A stretch of 64,000 nucleotides of DNA from Semisulcospira habei (GCA_036245525.1 BTPG01000002.1:168006273-168070272); one strand, 5' to 3'; shown: positions 41,159 through 50,301, numbered from the stretch's first letter. Numbers and translations are program-made. The notes: generated from the sequence alone by a model not told the origin.

Positions 41159-44100
41159 TCTACTCACTGGGCAGAAGGCTCGACGGGTTAAAATCGGCAC
41201 AATCACACTTGCAGCCCTTGCTGCACACATTGTTCAGGTGGCAACTGATTGCATCAAACCCAGGATGCGCATTTCCAGGCTGAAACAAAAACACCACCAA
41301 AATAATACTGAATTTCTTTCTTTTGTCATCGTTATCATCATCTATACCCTACATTAACGCAGAACCTGTTTTCAAAGACCACCCGTTACGAAAGATCACC
41401 TTTTAATAAAGACCATTATGGTCTTTAATGACATATTTGTGCATTTAAAGACTTCTCGTGATAGAGAACCTGTTTTTAAGACCACTTTTTCTTATAATAA
41501 CAGTTTGTTCAAAATGTAATAAAAGTTGTTGCTCAAAACAGGTTCTGTTGTATCACTATGGTGACAGTGGTGGCGGTTCACAGCCATTTAAAATAGGCAG
41601 CAACGATCTCGCTTTTAAATAATTTTCCTACAATGTCTAGATATCAATACTAAGTTATCTTCTGCCCAACTTCACGCATCCTTCTCCTCCAGCCCCAGAC
41701 GCATTCTTGCCTCTGACCTTGACCTATAAGCTTTGATTGGCGGTCCCTAGTGGACCGCCAGTTAGAGCAGAAAGTTCAAGGTCAGAGATGAATACAAGGT
41801 CATCGTGACCTAACAGAACTACAGACCCGTCCTCCTCCAGCCCCAGCCGCATTCTTGCATCTGACCTTGCCCTTTGAGTGTTGGATGGCGGTCCCCTAGG
41901 GGACTGCCAGTCAGTGCAGTAAGGTCAAGGTCAGAGATGAATACAAGGCCATCGTGACCGAACAGAACCATGATCCCACCTTGATAAACATCAACCTTGA
42001 CCTTTTAGCGCTGACTGACGGTCCACCTCGGGAGCCGCCAGTCAGCGCAAAAAGGTCACGGTCAGATATGAATACAAGGTCCTCGTGTCCATACAGAACC
42101 GCAGATGGACCCACCTTGATAAACACGCAGAGCACAGCAAGCCCGTCCGCTTTGTTGGCCGCCTCCTCGAACTTGGCATACTTGGTGGTGTTCCAGTGCA
42201 CTAGATGAAGCTGGTAAACACACACAAATGAGGAGTGCAGAATGTTGTACAATGTCTCTGGTTACGGAGCAACAACCATCAATGGCAGGAAACGTTTTCA
42301 AGCCAGTAAACGACCACCCGGTTGTTCCACTGCAATTGACTTTGTTCGGAAAGCAGAAGCAGATGTTTCGACGAAAATAGTGAATTAAAAGCCCGGTCAA
42401 AAATGCAACATCGCATGTTTGTCCGGGCTTTTAATTCATAATTTTCATGGAAACGCTTGCAATTTTGACGTAATTCTGATTTCCGGAAAACTCGGCCTAT
42501 TGCAGGAAACGTTGTAGGAAAGACAACAAATGCAAATGCAGCGAGATTTTGCCAGAGTCTACAAATAGGTGAAACGTTGTGGAGGCTCTTGGGTCTAGTG
42601 CACGTAATTTTCAAAATCCAGCATCTGCCTGTCGGCAGGTGCTGGATTTTGAACATTACGTTCACTTGGACCCAAGAGCCTCCACTGAGAGAAACAGAAC
42701 AAGAAAACAAGATGTGACGAGAATCAACATTCTGATGTGGAATAATGGCTAAAGCTGTCATTTATTACTGCAGTAAAGTTCAAATATACAACATAGTGCC
42801 CAGTGGGAGCCCACACAATTTTGTTGTGTTATGTATTGTTACGTGGTAGTCGTAGTCGTAGTATGATATCACATCAGACGCAGGCACGTAGGGCTATTGT
42901 AAAAAAACTTCTCTCAGCTGCAACTCGTCACACGTGGCACAAGGTTGTAGACCACTCAGGAGTAACAGTTCCAACAATATTATATTGCAGCGATGCGATC
43001 TCCACACATGCATTCGCAAATGCACCAACACTGATACACTGTCTCCTCTACAATGCATCAACACTTTTGACACACTGCGTCTCTCATACAATGTAAACAC
43101 ATACTTCCTAGCACGGGCTTTTATACTATTACAGATTTCCAGAATAATCCAGCAAATTCGCACAACACAACCAATCAGAAAAAAAAAAAAAACCGTCACC
43201 AAAACTCATTAATATTGCTGAAAAAGAATACTCGAGAATGAACTGGAAAATTCGACTACTATTTTAAACGCCTTTAATACAGTGTTACGAAATGTTGCCG
43301 ATACTTCGACGTCATATATGAGGCGGCACTAGAGAGAGCGCGACCCTGCTCGAACCTTCCAGTCTAATGTAGGTCAAACTTTACAACACTGTAGCGAACT
43401 ACGCGTCACAACGAAAATCGACCGCAGTTCTCCATGCGAAAGAAAATGAATCCTACTAAAAAGGTACCTGATTCTTATCTAAAATAACTCAAATAAATGT
43501 CGGATCTTTCCTATGATTAACACATACATGCTCTCAAAAAAATAACACACCCACAAACGTAACATGTATTAAATAACATAGAAAATGTTTTGCCGGGACC
43601 TCTGAAAAATAAGGTGTTGTTATATCCGACTTTTGCTGTATCCGACTTTGTTGTATCCGAAATCCACTGTACTATTATTATTATCGTTTTCATCTCTACG
43701 TCACACGACCAATGCCTTTAGCGCAAACTGTACCACATGACCGAGCTACAAAAACCCTTGTAGCGACTAATGGCGGACTTCTTGTAGCCCTCTTTGTGAC
43801 GCATCTTGGATGCGAGTTTTGTTCCATAAAAGATCACCAAAACGTTCTAAAGTAAAAAAAAGTTACTTAGTGTTGTTCAAAACAACAAGCACACTACTGG
43901 AGATGGCAACGTCATGAAATATTTTTTAAATTACGTCATAAGTCTAGTGTGTATATATGTATATTCTTTTGACGTCAGTCATGTCTGGCGTGATCTAGGT
44001 CCTGAAGATTTCTTCTTGATTTCTTTTACGAAAATTGTGGAGGAATGAACACAAATACGTTATAGGTAGCAGAGCTTGCTGCACGGACCCTTGTAGACCT

Positions 44101-44225
44101 TCGGGAGGTCAAAGGAACCATTGTACCCCGAAGGCCTTTGGCCTTCGGGTACAATGGTACCTTTGACCTCCCTCAGGCATACAAGGGTCCGTGTAGCAAA
44201 CCCCTGCTACCAATAACTTATATTG

Positions 44226-44289
<64 letters not shown>

Positions 44290-47200
44290 GCAGTCTACTT
44301 TGCCCCTAAAGGGTCGAACATAACAAAATTCGGATATATTGAAATTGGTTCAGACGTCCCGGCAGCACTCTTTCTGTGTAAACGTTGACCCGAAAATATT
44401 TTGCTGACCAGGGACGAGTTGCACGTCATTTGAAATAGCCAGTACGTGCCTGCCACAGTCCTAGCAGTTTTGTTTTGAGCTCAGTATTTTTACCCCCACG
44501 AAAAATCTCGCTTTGATGCAAAGGGGCAGTTGGCTGGCAGTTGCTGGCTTGGAAAAGTGTCCTGTAATTGACCGCTGAACCCCGGTGGGGTAAAAAAAAA
44601 AGTTGGTGCCCGGTCTTTGAAATCCCCCCCCTTCGTGGTGGCAAGAGACGTTAAGTCCTAAACGTTTAGCGTTTTTAACTTGGCGGTAACTTTGGGGAGT
44701 CACAGTACAGTGTCAGACCATGGTACGCGCGTTCACTAGGCACGTAATTGTTCGCCTAGTCTTGCCGAGAACCCTCCCCCCCTCCTCACCTAAAGGTAAC
44801 AACCCAAAAACAGAGCAAAAGGTCAGCCTTAGCAGGCCCGGGCAAGGCAGTGTGCGGGCCAGCTAAGGCTGACGTCGGCATGAAGACCTTTGGTTTGCTC
44901 ACCCGGGGAGCAAGAGACCCGATACACTGGTGCAGGGCCGGATCCAGGGGGGGGGGGGAGGGGTGCTTTGGTACTAACAAAAACCCAAAATGTCATTTAC
45001 TACCACCAGGCCACAACATGGTCCGAGAAGGAGGGGGGTGGTTTAATGTTATTGCCCCCCTTGTAGGTATCTTTGGACCCTGGAAGCCCCCCCCCCCCCC
45101 CAACCCTGTCGCTGTCGTTCGATTTTATCGGACCATGGAAGCACGCGCCTTTTCTCTCCCCCCCCCCCCTCCCCCGCTCTTCGATATTTTCGGACCCTGG
45201 AGGCACACGCCTTTCGCTCCTGAACAGTATACCGTTTATATATTTCGTTCAGCACCCCACCCCCACCCCCCAACCCACCCACCCCACCCCCCTTAAAAAC
45301 TGATTAGTCCGGCCCTGCTGGTGTGCCAGCGCAGTACTGGTCGAGGCTGACCTGTGCGATTTATCCTTGGCCTATATTGTATAGTGCAAATATGCAAATG
45401 CAAATATGCAAATAATGCAAATTAAAAAAATGCAAATAGACACAGCGGACCCAGTAGACTCCTCCCCTGAAACACTTTGGGAACAACTGAAAACTGCTAT
45501 TGCAAAATCCTCTGCAGAAGTCTTGGGTTTCGCCAGAAAGAAGAACAAAGACTGGTTTGACGAAAACGATGTAGAGATCCAGGAACACCTAGCAAAAAAA
45601 AAAAAAAGAGCCGCCCATCAGGCCCACCTAGCCCAGCCTTCCTGCCCTGTGAAGAAGTCTGCCTTCCGCCTCGTCTGCAGCAGTCTCCAGCGCAAGCTCA
45701 GAGATCTCCAGAATGAGTGGTGGACCAGACTTGCACAGAGGACCCAGCTTTGCGCTGACAATGGTGACTACAGGGGCTTCTACGAAGCACTGAAAGCAGT
45801 GTATGGCCCCAGGCACCTGGTACAAAGTCCCCTGCGAAGCGCGAATGGCCAGGCACTCCTCACAGATAATACCTCCATCTTGAACTGCTGGTCGGAATAC
45901 TTTCAGAGCCTATTCAGCGCTGAGCGCACTGTTCAAGAAGCAGTCGTCCTACAAATCCCACACCTCCCAGTAAAGGTTGAATTGGACGAACCGCCCACCG
46001 CTGAAGAGACCCTCACAGTCATCCACCAGCTCAAGCGTGGCAAAGCAGCAGGCATTGATGGAATACCGCCAGAGATCTGGAAACATGGAGGCACAGCACT
46101 GCACAACAAGCTCCATGACCTCTTTCTCTGCTGCTGGGAGGAAGGAACACTACCAAAAGATCTCCGTGATGCAGTCGTTATCACCCTGTACAAGAACAAA
46201 GGCGAGAAGTCTGACTGTTCCAACTATCGGGGAATTACCCTGCTGTCCATTGCTGGGAAAATCCTTGCAAGGCTGCTCCTGAATCGGCTGGTACCTGCCA
46301 TCGCTGAAGACCAACTCCCAGAGGGCCAGTGTGGCTTCAGAGCAAACAGGAGCACCACCGATATGGTCTTTGTGCTGAGACAGCTACAGGAGAAGTGCCG
46401 CGAGCAGAACAAAGGGCTGTACGTAACATTTGTCGACCTAACAAAAGCGTTCGACACTGTGAGCAGGCAAGGCATGTGGCAGATCCTGGAGCGACTTGGC
46501 TGTCCCCCAAAGTTCCTCAACATGATTGTCCAGCTACACGAGGACCAGCAAGGCCAGGTCAGACTCAACAATGACCTCTCAGAACCATTCCCTATTCTCA
46601 ACGGCGTAAAGCAGGGCTGCGTGCTGGCACCGACCCTCTTCACCATCTTTTTTAGCATGATGTTGAAGCAGGCCACAGTGGACCTCGATGATGACGATGC
46701 AGTGTACATCAGGTATCGTCTCGATGGCAGCCTGTTCAACCTCAGACGACTGCATGCCCACACGAAAACCCTAGACCAACTGATTCGTGAGCTGCTTTTT
46801 GCTGATGATGCTGCCCTCGTTGCACACACAGAAAGAGCCCTGCAGCGCATCACGTCTTGCTTCGCAGATGCTGCCCAGCTCTTTGGACTCGAGGTCAGTC
46901 TGAAAAAGACAGAGGTCCTTCATCAGCCGGCACCCAAGACAGTGTATCGCCCTCCTCACATCACCATTGGCGAGTCTGAACTAAAGTCAGTGCACCAGTT
47001 TACCTACCTTGGCTGCATTATCACGTCGGACGCCAAGCTGGACAAGGAGCTTGACAGCAGGCTGGCAAAAACGAACAGCGCTTTCGGGCGACTTTTCAAG
47101 CGGGTGTGGCACAATCAACAGCTGAAAACAGGCACCAAGATCAGCGTGTACAGAGCTGTGGTCCTCACCACCCTGCTGTATGGTTCCGAGTCCTGGGCCC

Positions 47201-48607
47201 TCTACCGCAGCCAACTACGACTCCTCGAACGCTTCCACCAGCGCTGCCTGCGTACCATCCTGGGCATTCACTGGAGTGACTATGTCACCAACGTCGAGGT
47301 CCTTGAACAGGCTGAAACTGTGAGCATCGAGGCTTTGCTGCTGCGGACACAGCTCCGCTGGGCGGGGCATGTCTCCAGGATGGAGGATCATCGCCTACCA
47401 AAGATCACCCTGTTCGGCGAGCTTGCTACTGGACACCGTGACAGAGGGGCACCAAAGAAGAGATACAAAGACTGTCTCAAGAAGTCACTTAGTGCCTGCC
47501 AAATCGACCACCACCAGTGGTCTTCGCTTGCTGCGGACCGTGACACCTGGCGCTCCACCATTTACAAGGCAGCTGTCTCCTTTGAGGACTCTCACAGAGC
47601 TAGCCTTAAGGACAAGCGGCTCAGGAGAAAAAACAGAGATGCCGCAGCTCAGAACCCTGGCCATACCTTCCCCTGCAGCCACTGCGGTCGAACCTGCCTG
47701 TCTCGGATTGGCCTCCGCAGCCACAAACAAGCCTGCAGACGTCGTGGTCAACTCCTATAAAATCTTCGTTCGCGAAGTCAAGCCAAGATAAGAGAGATAT
47801 TGTATAGTAAATGAGGTGACATACCTCTGCGGAGTAGACTTTCCCATCGATGGTGTGTTCGGCGCCCTTGCTGTCATCCGAGCCCCAGTGAAGGTGAAAC
47901 TGGATCAGGCGGTACACGTTGTTGCCAAGGGGACCACCCGTCAACGCTGAAAGATCAAGGTCAAGTCAGAGATGAGCACAATGTCATTGTGACACACGCG
48001 GTTATATGCATTGTGCGTTACAGAAACACAGGTGTACACAAAATAATCGGAGATTCTCGCTTGTTTGATTGTTTATGTGTGTTTGCCTTGCCCCAAAAAC
48101 AAGGGCTAACTCATTCAACGCGCAGCGCATCAATAGCCGCGGAAGTGTCGTATAGCATTGCCACGGCAACGATGTACGACACTTTCGCGGCTACTGATGC
48201 GGGGCCACTTGAATGAGTTAAAGATTATGATGATATAATACTGGAGCACATAGCTAGTTATTGGGGTTTGACGGCATGCAGGCGACAAAGGCACACTGGT
48301 TGTCTTTCTCGGTTGGCTACGACTTCAGCAAAAGCAAATTGAGGGAGACAGCCATGGCAGAGACGAAGTCTGTCTCACGACGAACTAGAGCAAGCACTAC
48401 ACTTTAACTTACTGGATTCAGCACCACAGTTGCACTTGACGCTGTGCCCGTTGTTCTCAATGCACATTCTCGTCTCGGGGCTGTATTTGATCTTGAGGGG
48501 GGTCTCGGCCAGCTTGGGGTCGTACACGACTTTGGCCGTCTGGATGTTGATTGGTGACTGGCGCTCCCCGCGGGCGTCCTCGAAGTTGAACGCCCATGTG
48601 TCCGGGC
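35550..48607 (-). CDS. Alpha carbonic anhydrase (spliced gene, first exon not found)
   Basis: Six exons on the minus strand (48607-48413, 47946-47825, 42210-42115, 41279-41168, 36145-36036, 35660-35550) join in phase into about 248 residues, near the length of a whole catalytic domain. The enzyme hydrates CO2 to bicarbonate. Conserved sites seen: [15 protein letters not shown] (proton-shuttle His64), QFHLHWG (zinc His94 and His96), EHTIDGK (Glu106), ELHLVHWN (His119 and the following structural residues), [13 protein letters not shown] (Thr199) and MVDNFRPPC. The frame starts mid-codon at G|GP, the usual exon 1/2 junction of alpha CAs, so only a short first exon (N-terminus, perhaps a signal peptide) is lacking. 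Extra cysteines ([25 protein letters not shown]) suggest a secreted, disulfide-bonded form. A role in shell formation would be speculation. Confidence 0.92.
36036..36145 (-). CDS. Carbonic anhydrase exon with Thr199
   Basis: Acceptor GTTACAG|CG and donor CAG|GTCAGT bound 110 nt. Contains [19 protein letters not shown], with catalytic Thr199 and the Cys that is usually disulfide-linked in secreted alpha CAs. Confidence 0.95.
36275..36485. mobile_element. TTAA MITE family B (complete)
   Basis: 211 bp, TTAACTCATTCAGCCCGAC to GTCAGGGCTGAATGGGTTAA. Hairpin about 36355-36455. First member of a three-element cluster in CA intron 5. Confidence 0.92.
36497..36709. mobile_element. TTAA MITE family A (complete)
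   Basis: 213 bp, TTAAACCCTTTGCTGCCAG to ACGGCAGTTAAGTGGTTAA. The hairpin 36602-36667 has GACA and ACCCTC on both arms. Its last TTAA (36706-36709) is the first TTAA of the next element. Confidence 0.92.
36706..36808. mobile_element. TTAA palindrome, distinct family
   Basis: 103-bp inverted repeat TTAAACCCCATGGCTGCTAC ... CAGCAGATACGGGGTTAA with inner CGGAAAAGAC/GTCTTTTCCG. Shares its left TTAA with the family A copy. Confidence 0.85.
37335..37395. repeat. Singleton hairpin
   Basis: Arms CCAGTTTTGGCTGCGCTTGG and complement around TGTAGGGTTGGTACCCAACA. Perfect 27-bp arms. Confidence 0.8.
37833..37900. repeat. Palindromic element family E
   Basis: GATATCCCAATGCGTAAAAG and GCCATCGGGCCGAC with complement. 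Second copy of the hairpin at 3380. Confidence 0.8.
38023..38398. mobile_element. MITE derived from the Tc1-like element
   Basis: 376 bp with the same TIRs (TACTAATGGTCAAAA) flanked by TA. About 300 bp adjoining the right TIR matches 30220-30543 of the 1.6-kb element (shared GACTGACCCCTTTAGCACGT and GTTGTCTATTGTTCCCTGTA). The transposase region is absent, so it is an internal-deletion derivative. Confidence 0.93.
38522..38718. mobile_element. TTAA MITE family B (CTCGGCG variant)
   Basis: The hairpin about 38550-38655 has GATTAGCTCGGCGCC on both arms. Left TTAAAACCCAAC. The right end may be the TTAA that also opens the family D element at 38715. Confidence 0.75.
38715..38794. mobile_element. 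TTAA palindrome family D
   Basis: 80 bp, TTAACTCATTCGAGACGTGC to complement. Almost identical to the 16225 copy. Confidence 0.92.
39329..39700. mobile_element. 360-bp TTAA-bounded dispersed repeat, copy 2
   Basis: TTAAAATACCATTACCCATA to GGCGGTAGTGGGCCTTTAA. Collinear with 25380-25741 at roughly 80-85% identity by eye, with small indels. Confidence 0.8.
39826..40039. mobile_element. TTAA MITE family A
   Basis: Hairpin 39863-39928 near consensus. Left end TTCACTGCCG decayed, right end CTAACAGTGGAGGGGTTAA. Confidence 0.85.
40036..40224. mobile_element. TTAA MITE family A (decayed)
   Basis: Starts at the TTAA that closes the previous copy. The hairpin 40111-40177 retains GCAAGAGGCATAGA on the left and GCATCTTGC on the right. 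Right end uncertain. Confidence 0.6.
40219..40374. mobile_element. TTAA MITE family B (short left flank)
   Basis: GTTAACAGTAACATG, hairpin with CAGTGGCAGATT / AATCTGCCACTA (GTGGCAG on both arms), right flank GTCGACTCCTCTCC, and end CTCCTTGGGGTTAA. Confidence 0.8.
40401..40486. repeat. Palindromic element family F
   Basis: CAGTAAGCGCCAGGTCCTGG with diverged complement and inner GTTGGCC dyads. Confidence 0.6.
40594..40676. repeat. Palindromic element family F
   Basis: CCCAGTAAGCGAAGGGTCTT and complement, with CGCCGTGCGCGGGCC at the centre. Confidence 0.65.
40880..41153. repeat. (CT)n then (GA)n microsatellites
   Basis: CT 40880-40928 and GA 41070-41153. They are complementary and 140 bp apart, so the transcript could fold. 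The GA block ends 15 bp from a CA splice donor. Confidence 0.95.
41168..41279 (-). CDS. Carbonic anhydrase Cys-rich exon
   Basis: Acceptor TTGTTTCAG|CCT and donor CCCA|GTGAGT bound 112 nt (phase 0 to 1). Reads [17 protein letters not shown], then [11 protein letters not shown] and [12 protein letters not shown] and FNPSSLLP match the alpha CA core; the Cys cluster replaces the usual amphipathic linker. Confidence 0.9.
41360..41547. mobile_element. MITE with CAGAACCTGTTTT ends
   Basis: 188 bp with 13-bp inverted ends (CAGAACCTGTTTT and AAAACAGGTTCTG) and repeated AAGACCAC motifs inside. The end sequence is like pogo/Tigger-type MITEs, but no clear TA duplication is seen. Confidence 0.65.
41692..42105. 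repeat. Tandem foldback array (three ~140-bp units)
   Basis: Each unit has CTGACCTTGACC, an inverted repeat around GGCGGTCC/GGACCGCC, GGTCAAGGTCAGAG and GATGAATACAAGG. The GATGAATAC landmarks lie near 41787, 41936 and 42067. A remnant (TCAAGGTCAAGTCAGAGATG) lies at 47953-47993, just past another CA exon. Confidence 0.8.
42115..42210 (-). CDS. Carbonic anhydrase exon with His119
   Basis: Acceptor TTTACCAG|CTT and donor AAG|GTGGGT bound 96 nt (phase 0 to 0). Reads [20 protein letters not shown], then [12 protein letters not shown]. The first His is the third zinc ligand. Confidence 0.95.
42382..42442. repeat. Singleton hairpin
   Basis: Arms TGAATTAAAAGCCCGG and CCGGGCTTTTAATTCA around ATGCAACATCGCAT. 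Confidence 0.75.
42579..42687. repeat. Long singleton palindrome
   Basis: Arms GTGGAGGCTCTTGGGTC and AAATCCAGCA with complements give a 108-bp near-palindrome centred on CTGCCTGTCGGCAGG. Confidence 0.8.
42700..44057. other. CA intron DNA, mostly unrecognised
   Basis: AT-rich. At 43618-43675 three repeats of TATCCGACTTT occur, ending ATCCACTGTA. They resemble the end of a pogo/Tigger-type transposon, but no partner end was located. Confidence 0.4.
44058..44222. repeat. Long palindrome (165 bp)
   Basis: Outer TAGGTAGCAG / CTGCTACCAATA, then GCACGGACCCTTGTA, GGGAGGTCAAAGG and ACCATTGTACCCGAAGG with complements and a CCTTTGGCC centre. Confidence 0.85.
44229..44290. repeat. (TTA)n microsatellite
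   Basis: About 20 units directly after the palindrome. Confidence 0.95.
44813..44900. repeat. Palindromic element family F
   Basis: GAGCAAAAGGTC, CAGCCTTAGC and GGCCCG with complements. Confidence 0.7.
44933..45317. mobile_element. CAGGGCCGG-ended element with C/G runs, copy 2
   Basis: CAGGGCCGGATCCAGG at the left, GTCCGGCCCTG at the right, with direct repeat CTGGTG on both sides. Inside, C-runs separate units with TTCGATTTTATCGGACC. Related to the element at 34443. Confidence 0.6.
45386..47796 (+). mobile_element. 5'-truncated LINE with intact RT frame and 12-bp TSD
   Basis: Flanked by perfect duplications ATATTGTATAGT (45374-45385 and 47797-47808). An uninterrupted 784-codon frame runs 45406-47760. 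It contains the RT fingers ([19 protein letters not shown]), [28 protein letters not shown] and catalytic FADD ([13 protein letters not shown]), the thumb (LKKTEVL), the YLGCIIT and LYGSESWAL regions, and a C-terminal C2H2-like finger ([21 protein letters not shown] split as Cys-x2-Cys and His-x4-Cys). The apurinic endonuclease is truncated away. It lies antisense inside the large CA intron, its TSD ending 16 bp from the splice donor. The intact frame and TSD indicate a recent insertion. Clade unresolved. Confidence 0.93.
47825..47946 (-). CDS. Carbonic anhydrase exon with His94/His96
   Basis: Acceptor GATCTTTCAG|CG and donor GAG|GTATGT bound 122 nt (phase 1 to 0). Reads [20 protein letters not shown], then [20 protein letters not shown]. 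Two zinc ligands and Glu106 are present. Confidence 0.95.
48106..48221. mobile_element. TTAA-type palindrome related to family D
   Basis: CTAACTCATTCAACG to CTTGAATGAGTTAA, with inner ATCAATAGCCGCGGAAGTGT and complement around TTGCCACGGCAA. Same ends as family D but unrelated arms. Confidence 0.8.
48413..48607 (-). CDS. Carbonic anhydrase exon 2 (first found)
   Basis: Acceptor GTGATTGCAG|GC and donor TCCA|GTAAGT bound 195 nt (phase 1 to 1). Reads [20 protein letters not shown], then [17 protein letters not shown] and [17 protein letters not shown]. The preceding exon supplies one base of a Gly codon and was not located. Confidence 0.95.
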
Positions 48608-48769
48608 CTGCAATCACGTGACAAAAATGGCCACCATTTAGATATAAAGTGAGCATTTTTCTAATTGTACCCTAAAAACTTATGAATGAATGAAAGAGTA
48701 GATGAAAGGAGAATTGGATGACGCGGATAAATCAATTAAGCTATGAAAAATAAAAACGAATAGCCAACA

Positions 48770-48950
48770 AACAAACGAGACAGCAAAGAAACGACACCGG
48801 CCAACCAACCAACCAGCCTACCGACCGACCGGCCGAATAAATGAACGAGCGAGCTTACGAACGAACCAGCCCGCCAAACCAACGAACGAACGAGCGAAAG
48901 AGAGAACAAACAAACAAAGAAACAAAGAAACAAACAAACAAAGCATAATT
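48770..48950. repeat. Degenerate tetranucleotide repeat
   Basis: ACAA, CCAA, CCGA, AACG and AAAC units follow one another in an evolving 4-mer tract. Confidence 0.8.
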
Positions 48951-49119
48951 AAATATTATGTTGGATGTTCTAGGATGTTCAGTGTATGTCACATATTACG
49001 TCATGTGCTTCGCCTACATGTCTTTTTTTTTTTATAGCAGACACAGCGCAAAAAGAGAATGGAATCAACAGATTTTGTTCTTTATTGTACTTCCTAGAAA
49101 CTCGTAGTCTACGACAATA

Positions 49120-49218
49120 AGGAAACGACACTATTCGTAACACATTCGCAGAGATATAGGCCTACGACGTAGGCCTATATCTCTGCGAATGTTTTACGAA
49201 TAGTGTCGTTTCCTTTAT
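49120..49218. repeat. Long near-perfect palindrome
   Basis: Arms AAGGAAACGACACTATTCGT and ATTCGCAGAGATATAGGCC with complements around TACGACGTA. Only a few mismatches in 49-bp arms. Confidence 0.85.
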
Positions 49219-49231
49219 AAAAAAAATGTCA

Positions 49232-49450
49232 TTAACCCCTTCGCTGCCAGCGTGTGCCGTGTGTGTGTTTGAAATCATAGTAAATTTATTCAAAGTCAAA
49301 AATACCCAGCTGTCAAAGGAGCTTGGCTACAAAATAGTGACAGCAAGAGGCATAGATCCTCAGGAGCCCCCGCGACAGCGGAGTATCATGTAGATCTATA
49401 CCTCTTACAGATGGATCCTGTTTTCTTCTTCTTGGTAGTCAAAGGGTTAC
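49232..49450. mobile_element. TTAA MITE family A
   Basis: TTAACCCCTTCGCTGCCAG to GGTAGTCAAAGGGTTAC. The hairpin 49343-49408 is moderately decayed. Confidence 0.85.
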
Positions 49451-49570
49451 AAGAAATCTCTTCGGTTGAAAAAAATCGAGCATCGTCTGCAACATCAGAT
49501 CAATAATGTGCAGAAGTCGATCTTACAGTCAAGTTTCTGCTTCACGTCAAAATCCAATTTCGCGGGAAAT

Positions 49571-49665
49571 GAATCGACTGTGACAGTTCAGGGGTAGTGC
49601 CAGATCAGCTTGGCGTCTTCCTGGCGCCAAGCTGATCTGGCACTGCCCTGTGATATCACGGTCGA
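49571..49665. repeat. Family B hairpin (GATCAGC variant)
   Basis: TCGACTGTGACAGTTCAGGG and GTGCCAGATCAGCTTGGC with complements. GATCAGC replaces GATTAGC on both arms. Confidence 0.82.
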
Positions 49666-50235
49666 CCCATTTTCCACAACTAGCGAAATACTGAAGCTAA
49701 AGAATTACGCCTATGGTGGTGTCAGTGCTCATCTTGTACGTTTACCGCAAGTTATTTATATAGACATCATGCCTGTCATGTTTCTGACAGTAGGCTCATT
49801 ACACATCTATTACATCTTCAAACCGCTCGGATCCATATATCTGTGGGATGAACGTGAGTGTAACACAGTCGTCACAGCCTGGGGCGCTCTGGTCATGAGT
49901 GAGCAGTGACGTAAACGGTTAATAATGTGAGTAACCGTAAGAAATACCTTTCACAATGCGTAGCACAAGAAGTTAGGGCAAAGTAGTTCGTCGCAAAGTA
50001 CGGGCGTAACGTCATACGAGTGATTTGTTACACATGTCCTCCGTCGATTGTTGGGTATTATGTAGTTTTCCCGCCCCCCCCCCCCCGCCCCCTCCCCCTC
50101 CACCACCCACCCCTCGGTTCCCTTCTACGCGGCCACAGGAATTCATGTTACTTTAAACCTCTCGCTGCTAAGAAACGGCGACTGTTCCTGACAAAAGTTT
50201 AAACAAATCTTGGTCACTTCGAATACCAACCAGCT

Positions 50236-50301
50236 GCAAGAGGTATAGATCCTTATGAGCCCCTGTAGCTGCGACGCCTCATGAGGCTCTATGCCTCTTG
50301 C
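50236..50301. repeat. Family A hairpin
   Basis: GCAAGAGGTATAGATCC and GGCTCTATGCCTCTTGC. The turn region is decayed (CCCCTGTAGCTGCGACGCC). Confidence 0.75.

Noticed and set aside
48736..48933. The missing first exon of carbonic anhydrase with a signal-like hydrophobic frame
   Set aside because: The frame lies in a degenerate tetranucleotide repeat and lacks the conserved W-x-Y segment and a phase 1 donor.
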